A stretch of 6,649 nt of DNA, from NCBI GenBank assembly GCA_964415245.1, contig CAYQAJ010000283.1:1-6649 (forward strand). Direction: 5' to 3'. Under the pieces are notes generated by a model, which did not search any database, had not been told where the DNA came from, and saw only the letters and a list, made by a program, of their open reading frames with translations. This stretch comes from CAYQAJ01 sp964415245 (lineage in GTDB: Bacteria > Planctomycetota > Planctomycetia > Pirellulales > Pirellulaceae). A program made the position numbers and the translations under genes. Shown one piece after another: positions 1 through 5,754 of this stretch (within the stretch, counting starts at the first letter, position 1; the number at the start of each line of letters is the position of its first letter).

Positions 1-201
1 CTCGCTGCCGTCGTCGAGCACGTACACTTCGCCGTGCTGGTACGGGCTCATGGTGCCCGGGTCGACGTTGATGTACGGGTCGAGCTTCTGCATGCGAACG
101 CGAAGCCCGCGCCGTTCGAGCAGCATGCCGATCGAGGCGCTGGTCAGCCCTTTGCCAAGGGAACTGACGACGCCGCCGGTGACGAAGATGAATTTGGTCA
201 T
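1..201 (-). CDS. pyrG: CTP synthase, N-terminal part (cut by window edge)
   Basis: CTP synthase makes CTP from UTP, ATP and glutamine-derived ammonia, the last step of de novo pyrimidine nucleotide synthesis in the cytoplasm. The 67 visible codons start with ATG at 201 (MTKFIFVTGGVVSSLGKG), the family's near-invariant opening with the ATP-binding P-loop at about residues 9-18. They continue through QKLDPYINVDPGTMSPYQHG (residues 38-57), also diagnostic of the amidoligase domain. The full family is about 540 residues, so the rest of this domain and the whole glutamine amidotransferase domain lie beyond position 1. An AAGGA stretch about 12 nt upstream is a weak ribosome-binding site. The neighbouring 365 bp carry no gene, so pyrG appears to be transcribed from its own promoter there. 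Identification is essentially certain from the motif string. Confidence 0.97.
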   Translation of the reverse strand, partial: MTKFIFVTGGVVSSLGKGLTSASIGMLLERRGLRVRMQKLDPYINVDPGTMSPYQHGEVYVLDDGSE

Positions 202-324
202 ATTGGGGTGCGGTCCTTGCGCTTCGAGCGTGGGGCGCTGCGCTTCGTGCGCGGCGCGGGAATGGTTGGGTTGGTTGCCGGGGGCCACTGATTGTCGGGT
301 TTCAATTGTCGCGGCGCCGGCCAG

Positions 325-351
325 TGGACGGTATGGACGTTATGGACGGTC
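325..351. repeat. 9-bp tandem repeat, three copies
   Basis: Three adjacent 9-bp units read TGGACGGTA, TGGACGTTA and TGGACGGTC, each differing from another at one or two positions. The repeat lies about 125 bp upstream of the pyrG start. It could be simple slippage or a cluster of binding sites. Nothing here decides between these. Confidence 0.75.
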
Positions 352-371
352 ACGCTGATCGATGCCCACGG

Positions 372-391
372 CCACTGTGCGCCGGCAGTGG
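372..391. repeat. Short REP-like hairpin
   Basis: CCACTG (372-377) and CAGTGG (386-391) form a perfect 6-bp stem around an 8-nt GC-rich loop. The right arm overlaps the left end of the 14-bp inverted repeat at 384-397. It may be part of a repetitive extragenic element, but only one copy of this exact hairpin is in the window. Confidence 0.45.
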
Positions 392-562
392 GGCAAGCCG
401 AGCCAGCCAAGCCGTTACCCGATTCTACCGGCGCTGCATCGGTCTGACAAAGGCGGCGGGCGACTTGCGGAGAAACGCCCACTGCCTGTCTTTCCGCGGA
501 CCCGACAGTTGCCAGCATCCTTGTAACCCAAAGCGTCGGCGAGAGTGACTTGCCCCACTGCC
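384..562. repeat. 179-bp segment bounded by perfect 14-bp inverted repeats
   Basis: GGCAGTGGGGCAAG at 384-397 is found as its exact reverse complement, CTTGCCCCACTGCC, at 549-562. The enclosed 151 bp encode nothing recognisable. Size, lack of coding and terminal inverted repeats resemble a miniature inverted-repeat element. I see no target-site duplication: flanks read GCGCC on the left and ACTTT on the right. The two arms could instead be copies of a short dispersed repeat. The right arm sits about 5 bp from where DUF1501 homology begins, so it may mark the breakpoint that removed the gene's 5' part. Confidence 0.45.
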
Positions 563-566
563 ACTT

Positions 567-1020
567 TTCGTGCAGCTCTTCGACGCCCCGGAGAACAACG
601 CCTGGGACCACCACAGCGGCCTGCGCGATCGGCTGCCCAAGCGGTGCCAGGCGGTCGATCAGCCCATCGCCGCGCTGTTGGCCGATCTCAAGTCGCGCGG
701 GCTCTTGGACGACACGCTGGTGGTGGGGGGGCGAATTCGGCCGCACGCCCACGGCCGAGGGAACCGACGGCCGCGAGCACCACCCGTTCGGCTTCACGAT
801 GTGGCTGGCCGGGGGCGGCGTGAAAGGGGGCCAGACTTACGGCGCCACCGACGAGTTCGGCTGGCACTCGGTGGAGAACATCGTGCACTTCCACGACCTG
901 CACGCCACGATTCTGCACTTGCTCGGGATCGACCACGAGCGCCTCACCTACCGCTTCGGCGGCCGCGACTACCGGCTGACGGACGTGTACGGCAACGTGG
1001 TGCGGGACATCGTCGCGTAA
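567..1020 (+). pseudogene. DUF1501 family protein, 3' remnant with frameshift
   Basis: DUF1501 proteins are Tat-exported, sulfatase-fold-like proteins of unknown function, abundant in planctomycetes, often paired with DUF1553 cytochrome-like proteins and about 450-490 residues long. Only the last 150 or so residues remain. They run from FVQLFDAPENN at 567 through DHHSGLRDRLPKRC and LLADLKSRGLLDDTLVV in one frame. They then continue as WGGEFGRTPTAEGTDGREHH, FHDLHATILHLLGIDHERLT and FGGRDYRLTDVYG, ending at TAA 1018-1020, in another. The frame change is at about 720-731. The usual wording LVVWGGEFGR needs two more bases, fitting loss of one GT next to a run of seven G. The N-terminal twin-arginine signal and most of the domain are missing, with no start or ribosome-binding site. 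The remaining codons are little eroded, suggesting recent inactivation. A sequencing error could explain the frameshift but not the truncation. Confidence 0.9.
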
Positions 1021-1107
1021 CGGGCGCTGGACGGCCCGGCCGTTTACCAGCGCACCGGCGAGATGCTCGCCACCACCGGCTACCTGAGCAGCATTCGCGG
1101 GAAGTAA
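1021..1107 (+). pseudogene. Unidentified 28-codon coding-like tail
   Basis: Directly after the DUF1501 stop, the same frame stays open for 28 codons to TAA at 1105-1107. Nearly every third position is G or C, and the peptide looks protein-like, including GPAVYQRTGEMLATTGYL. I do not recognise the family. DUF1501 proteins normally end at the preceding stop, so this is more likely the 3' end of another decayed gene than a readthrough extension. A chance open stretch in GC-rich DNA is possible but less likely given the codon pattern. No plausible start or ribosome-binding site lies just upstream. Confidence 0.35.
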
Positions 1108-1522
1108 TTTGGCCTCGCGGGAGAGGGGGAAACGCGTTGGTTATTGCGACTCTTCGTTCGGAAGTTGCGTTCTGCACGTTGACGTTGACGTTGACCCGTG
1201 CCCTGCAAGGCTGGGGCTCGCAAGCGGCCGGCACTGCTGAGATTCTGTTTGACCGGTTTGTCTCGGAGGGGTAGTTTGACTGTATGCTCTGGCGTCGATT
1301 GCGCATCGTTGCTTGCCGATACAATCGTGGCATGGCGACCCTCCTTTCCGGGGCATCGTACTCGCGCTCCGCGTGTCCGGCAGCCATAGGGTACCTTAGT
1401 CGCCAACGTGAACTGTCATAAACCACAACCCCCAAAATCACCAACATCAACTACAGACGGCTAAACTGTTACGTGATTCTCTTGTTCATCCAGCATTACT
1501 ACTGATCCGATCGTTGCTGCCC
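1108..1522. other. Gene-free intergenic region
   Basis: This 415-bp stretch lies between the pseudogene remnants and the 3' end of the convergent halogenase-like gene. It contains a GTTGAC triplet repeat (1178-1195) and, on the minus strand, a perfect AAGGAGG six bases before an ATG at 1333. The reading frame that follows has no protein-like character. Base composition is less GC-rich than in the genes, especially at 1390-1500. I see no tRNA, no clear terminator hairpin with a T-run, and no conserved gene. Confidence 0.55.
1178..1195. repeat. GTTGAC hexamer repeat, three copies
   Basis: Three perfect tandem GTTGAC units lie in non-coding DNA downstream of the DUF1501 remnant. Each contains TTGAC, the core of a -35 box, but no matching -10 sequence was found at the right distance. 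Replication slippage is the simplest origin. Confidence 0.7.
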
Positions 1523-2779
<1,257 letters not shown>

Positions 2780-2869
2780 GTAGGTCTTTCCTGAACCGGC
2801 GGGGCGGGGGTAGGCGAACCGCCAAGGTTTGCGTCGTCGCTTGCGATTTCGCCGTGCTTCTACCAAGTC

Positions 2870-2898
2870 ATGATAATTCTTACACGACTGGGCAACAA
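2870..2898 (-). promoter_or_regulatory. Candidate sigma-70-type promoter for the halogenase-like gene
   Basis: On the minus strand, TTGTTG (-35, at 2898-2893) is followed after exactly 17 bp by TATCAT (-10, at 2875-2870). These match the consensus hexamers at 4 of 6 and 5 of 6 positions. The site lies in a short A/T-rich island within GC-rich intergenic DNA, oriented toward the gene starting at 2779. It would give a 5' leader of roughly 80-85 nt. Confidence 0.45.
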
Positions 2899-2991
2899 AG
2901 GGACGACCCGATCGGCGCCCGCGCCAGGGATTTCGCAAACTTGATCTTCTTGCTGGACAAGTGCCGCGGCGTGGGGCATCATGACGTGCTT

Positions 2992-3219
2992 ATGAAAGAC
3001 CGCGCAAAGTCCGGCAAACCTGAAGGCGGCGAGCGAATATGCCCCGTCTGCGGCGAGCCGATCCATTCCAGGGCCAGCGTGCACACGCAGTGCCGCGGCA
3101 GGTCGGGCGATAGCGCCCCCCAGCCGCGCCGCCCCGCGCCGCAAAAGACCTGCGCGCAGTGCGGGCACCGGGCCCATGTTCGAACCTTGGTCTGCGCCCA
3201 TTGCGGTGCGATGTTTTGA
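2992..3219 (+). CDS. Small double zinc-ribbon protein
   Basis: This predicted 75-residue protein carries two metal-binding knuckle pairs of identical geometry. The first is C17-x2-C20 with H31-x2-C34 (CPVCGEPIH, then HTQC). The second is C54-x2-C57 with C68-x2-C71 (CAQCGHRAH, then CAHC). Each pair is separated by ten residues, as in zinc ribbons. A basic, Pro/Arg-rich linker joins them, suggesting zinc binding and perhaps nucleic-acid or protein contact. No signal peptide or membrane segment is present, so it should be cytoplasmic. ATG 2992 is preferred because protein-like sequence begins here. The frame is open far upstream, but that part overlaps the divergent halogenase gene and is not protein-like. 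GTG at 2986 is an alternative and the ribosome-binding site is weak. A GC-rich hairpin follows the stop directly. Family and function are not recognised. Confidence 0.65.
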   Translation: MKDRAKSGKPEGGERICPVCGEPIHSRASVHTQCRGRSGDSAPQPRRPAPQKTCAQCGHRAHVRTLVCAHCGAMF

Positions 3220-3236
3220 CGGCCCGTTCCGGGCCG
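3220..3236 (+). terminator. GC-rich hairpin, possible terminator
   Basis: CGGCCCG (3220-3226) and CGGGCCG (3230-3236) form a perfect 7-bp stem with a TTC loop, starting at the base after the zinc-ribbon gene's stop. There is no T-run, so it may be a weak terminator, an RNA-stability hairpin or chance. Its position argues for function. Confidence 0.4.
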
Positions 3237-3250
3237 CCGGGCGCGGCCTT

Positions 3251-3254
3251 GGAG
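3251..3254 (+). promoter_or_regulatory. Ribosome-binding site supporting an alternative DUF547 start at 3261
   Basis: GGAG lies six bases before an in-frame ATG at 3261, a better ribosome-binding site than any before the ATG at 3309. If used, the DUF547 protein gains 16 N-terminal residues and its signal peptide becomes unusually long, about 51 residues. The choice of start therefore remains open. Confidence 0.4.
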
Positions 3255-3308
3255 TCGGGCATGTCCCGTGGCGCGAGCGCCAGCTATCTTTGGAAACGAG
3301 CGTACCTC

Positions 3309-4115
3309 ATGCCAGTTGGAAACCGATCGATTTTGCCGCGGCGGCTTGTGGGCTTGCTGGCGGCGACGCTCTTGTGCGCGCCTCTATTCTGCGCGCCTCT
3401 ACGCGCGTCGGCCGACGACGAAGTCGGCACGCCGGCCGATTACGACGCCATTCTGAAGAAGTACGTCCAGGGCGACTACTTCCGCTATGCCGACCTGAAA
3501 GCGAGCGAAGCCGACCTCGGGCGGTTCGAGGCATTCCTGCGGTGGCAGGCCCAGGCCGACTTGAAGCAGATGTCGCGCGAGCAGCAGATCGCGTTCTACA
3601 TCAACGCCTACAATTCTTGCTGCATCAAGGCCATCCTCGACCACTACCCGGTGCACACGCCCAAGGACGTCGACGGCTTCTTCGACAAGCTCAAGTTCCC
3701 CGTGGCCGGCGAGGAGCTCACGGTCAGCGAAATCGAGTACGACCGGCTGATCGCCAACTACAAAGACATGCGGGCCCACTTCGCCGTGGTGTGCGCCGAT
3801 CGGGGGTGCCTGCCGCTGAAGGCGGGGGCGTACACGGGCGCTCGGTTAAACGACGATCTCGAGGCGGCCGCCCGACGGTTCGTGAGCGACGAGCGGCATT
3901 TCCAGGTCGACCGCGAGAAGGGCGAGGTGCAGGTCTCCAAGATTTTCGAGTGGTACGGCCCGAAATTCCTTGACGATCCCGTTCGGCCCGTCGAGGGGGA
4001 CGAGCCCGTACTTTACCTAATCGATTGGCTCGATAAAGACAGGCGCGATTTTCTCAAGTCGGGCCAGTTCAAGCTGAAGATCATCGAGTGGGATTGGACG
4101 TTGAACGAAAAATAG
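3309..4115 (+). CDS. Secreted DUF547 domain protein
   Basis: This predicted 268-residue exported protein has an N-terminal signal peptide: basic residues (RR at 11-12), a hydrophobic core at about 13-30, and an Ala-Ser-Ala cleavage site at 33-35. The mature part is one DUF547 domain. Family landmarks are QQIAFYINAYNSCCIKAIL (92-110), LTVSEIEYDRL (137-147), the histidine and cysteines of HFAVVCADRGCLPLKAGAY (157-175), and LNDDLEAAARRFV (180-192). DUF547 has no settled biochemical function. The conserved Asn, His and Cys suggest a papain-like or transglutaminase-like fold, but that is inference. The start is chosen for normal signal-peptide length. ATG 3261 is a real alternative with a better ribosome-binding site. 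A 15-bp in-frame duplication occurs inside the signal peptide. The barrel-protein gene begins 84 bp downstream on the same strand and is also exported. Confidence 0.87.
   Translation: MPVGNRSILPRRLVGLLAATLLCAPLFCAPLRASADDEVGTPADYDAILKKYVQGDYFRYADLKASEADLGRFEAFLRWQAQADLKQMSREQQIAFYINAYNSCCIKAILDHYPVHTPKDVDGFFDKLKFPVAGEELTVSEIEYDRLIANYKDMRAHFAVVCADRGCLPLKAGAYTGARLNDDLEAAARRFVSDERHFQVDREKGEVQVSKIFEWYGPKFLDDPVRPVEGDEPVLYLIDWLDKDRRDFLKSGQFKLKIIEWDWTLNEK
3375..3401. repeat. 15-bp-period direct repeat within the signal peptide
   Basis: TGCGCGCCTCTA occurs at 3375-3386 and again at 3390-3401, a 15-bp period. It is in frame and gives two consecutive Cys-Ala-Pro-Leu-x units at the end of the signal peptide's hydrophobic region. 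It looks like a small recent duplication that lengthened the signal peptide without disrupting it. Confidence 0.8.
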
Positions 4116-4188
4116 TGACAGCGCGAAAGATGCGACCGGTTTGTCGATCTCGCCGCGCCGCCGACATCAATGGACTGGTTCGCCGAAC

Positions 4189-4192
4189 GGAG
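4189..4192 (+). promoter_or_regulatory. Ribosome-binding site that sets the barrel-protein start
   Basis: GGAG stands seven bases before the tandem ATG-ATG at 4200. The alternative in-frame ATG at 4170 has no such sequence, and would place ten extra residues with two acidic charges before the signal peptide. The 4200 start is therefore preferred. Confidence 0.55.
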
Positions 4193-4199
4193 TCGAGGC

Positions 4200-5669
4200 A
4201 TGATGCGAGCGAAACGGAACTGCCCGCTGGCGGTATGCGCGGCGTGCGCCGTCTTTCTGTGCACGTTGGCGGCTACCCAAGCACCCGCGCAGACCATCGG
4301 TTCCCCACGCAACGGCGCGGAAAGCTACTGGTCGCAGTCGGCCGCTCCCCCGGCGGTCGTGGGCGCGTCGGACTGGCAGCGGCGGGGATCAATCTCGTGG
4401 GAATCGGCGGATTGGCAATCGGAATTGTGCACATCCGGCGATTGCCCGCAAGGAATCGCGAGCGCCGGCGAGGAACACGCCGACTACGGCAGCGATTCGC
4501 CGGTATTCGGTTGCGCGGATGGCGGCTGCTCGCACTGCGACTGCACAGCGTGCGGTTGCATGTCGTGCGAGCCGTGGGTCGTTTCCCGCGAGGCCCTGTT
4601 TCCCGATACGTGCTGGAATCTCGACCGCGTCGCCGACCTCTTGAGCGTCGAGCGTGGCTGCTTCACGTTCCCCGTGACGGGGGGCGCCTGGCACTGGTGG
4701 CAGAAGAACCTCATCGGCAGCGGCAGCGGGTACGGCATTCCAGGATTGCGGAACACGTACTTCTGGTATCTGTACTTCGATCCAGCGTACGACGCTGGGT
4801 GGGGCCGCAAGTACGGCGCGCACGTCGAGCTGCGGATGCGCGAAACCAATACGTTCCGCACCTTCATCGATCAAAAGACGTGGCCCTGGGAAGCCTACGC
4901 CTACGTGCAGGACGACGAGTGGGGAACGCTCAAGGGAGGCCTCGTCTACAAGCAGTTCGGCCTGTTCTGGGACGGCGTCTTCTTCGGCAACGCCCCCTAC
5001 TTCGACGGGTTCAAGCTCGACGCCGACTATGGGCTGTCGTGGGAGAAGACGACCGAGATCGACGACTGCCTGAAGGTCGACAGCTACGTGCAATTCTTCT
5101 TCCACGAAGACCAGAGCAACGGCTCGTTCGCGGGAGCCGATGCCGAGAGCGTAGTCGACTACACCGAACAGAACATCGGCGTCGCGCGGCTCGTGCCCAC
5201 CTGGACGCGATCCGACGGCTCGGTGGTCGCGCTGGGATTCTCGGGGCTGGTCGGCCAGATCGACAGCCGCACCGCCCTGCTCAACGACCAGACGATCGGC
5301 GGATACGGCGTCGACCTCACCTATACCCGTGGTCCGTGGAAGCTGTTTGCCGAAGGGATGCAGCACTTCGGCGTGATGAATCCGACCCGCTACGTCTCGG
5401 GCGGGCCGAGCAATCGCATCACCAACTTTCTCGGCGGAGTGCACTACACGCGGGGCCCCGTCACGTACCGCTGTTCGTATTCCAACTCGCTCGACGCCAA
5501 CCCCGATGGGCACCAGAACATGGTGGTGGCGGGCATGACCGTGACAGTGACCGAGAACGTCGACCTGTACCTGGAATACATTCACGAGCGGATCGACGGC
5601 AACGCGGTGCCTGCGGCCGACGGCGAAGTGTTCAATGCGATCGCCTTCATTCTCAACTGGCACTTTTGA
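4200..5669 (+). CDS. Predicted outer-membrane beta-barrel (porin-like) protein with Cys-rich region
   Basis: This predicted 489-residue exported protein begins with a signal peptide: MMRAKRN, a hydrophobic core at about 8-26, and cleavage near Ala-Pro-Ala-Gln (28-31). Residues 32-100 are low-complexity and Ser/Trp/Ala-rich. A Cys cluster follows at 105-123 (CSHCDCTACGCMSC at 110-123). From about 160 the chain alternates aromatic and polar residues in strand-like segments separated by Gly/Asp/Asn turns, for example AYAYVQDDEWGTLKGGLVYK (232-251) and YGVDLTYTRGPWKLFAEGM (369-387). It ends with FILNWHF (483-489), whose terminal Phe is typical of barrels inserted by the BAM machinery. This supports a roughly 320-residue barrel that could act as a porin. 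I cannot assign it to a named porin family. Expression may be coupled to the DUF547 gene 84 bp upstream. A hairpin follows the stop. Confidence 0.8.
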   Translation: MMRAKRNCPLAVCAACAVFLCTLAATQAPAQTIGSPRNGAESYWSQSAAPPAVVGASDWQRRGSISWESADWQSELCTSGDCPQGIASAGEEHADYGSDSPVFGCADGGCSHCDCTACGCMSCEPWVVSREALFPDTCWNLDRVADLLSVERGCFTFPVTGGAWHWWQKNLIGSGSGYGIPGLRNTYFWYLYFDPAYDAGWGRKYGAHVELRMRETNTFRTFIDQKTWPWEAYAYVQDDEWGTLKGGLVYKQFGLFWDGVFFGNAPYFDGFKLDADYGLSWEKTTEIDDCLKVDSYVQFFFHEDQSNGSFAGADAESVVDYTEQNIGVARLVPTWTRSDGSVVALGFSGLVGQIDSRTALLNDQTIGGYGVDLTYTRGPWKLFAEGMQHFGVMNPTRYVSGGPSNRITNFLGGVHYTRGPVTYRCSYSNSLDANPDGHQNMVVAGMTVTVTENVDLYLEYIHERIDGNAVPAADGEVFNAIAFILNWHF

Positions 5670-5671
5670 AC

Positions 5672-5709
5672 GCGAACGACCGGCTTGCGATCACCGGGCC
5701 GGGGTTCGC
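5672..5709 (+). terminator. Imperfect hairpin after the barrel gene, possible terminator
   Basis: GCGAAC (5672-5677) pairs with GTTCGC (5704-5709), and inside it CCGGC (5680-5684) pairs with GCCGG (5698-5702). This gives 11 bp with a small internal loop and a 13-nt apical loop. It begins two bases after the stop at 5667-5669. The downstream sequence is T-rich (TACTCTTAGGCCTCTTCTC) but not a clean T-run, so termination is plausible rather than certain. Confidence 0.35.
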
Positions 5710-5754
5710 TACTCTTAGGCCTCTTCTCAACCGGCGCCTTTTGCGTCGCCAGAC

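Larger units (their letters stand above)
202..566. other. Gene-free, repeat-bearing intergenic region
   Basis: This stretch between the pyrG start and the DUF1501 remnant shows no reading frame with protein-like composition. Open frames here are fragmentary or antisense shadows. It holds a 9-bp tandem triplicate (325-351), a small CCACTG/CAGTGG hairpin (372-391) and a perfect 14-bp inverted repeat (384-397 and 549-562). It also has two spaced copies of GACTTGC followed by CCCACTGCC (462-486 and 547-562). It must contain the pyrG promoter on the minus strand, but I found no convincing -35/-10 pair. Confidence 0.6.

Noticed and set aside
198..797. 199-residue minus-strand open frame across the intergenic region and the DUF1501 remnant
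   Set aside because: It is antisense to recognisable DUF1501 coding sequence, overlaps the pyrG start and has no protein-like features. High GC content keeps such antisense frames open.
1460..1522. Terminator after the halogenase-like gene
   Set aside because: No stable hairpin or T-run found on the minus strand just past the stop.
2780..2938. Extended N-terminus of the halogenase-like protein (53 extra residues)
   Set aside because: The added stretch is Arg-rich and unlike any FAD-binding N-terminus. It crosses the candidate promoter, and the ATG at 2779 has a good ribosome-binding site.
4389..5663. 424-residue minus-strand frame opposite the barrel-protein gene
   Set aside because: Val/His/Arg-rich antisense frame without recognisable motifs, fully covered by the supported plus-strand gene.
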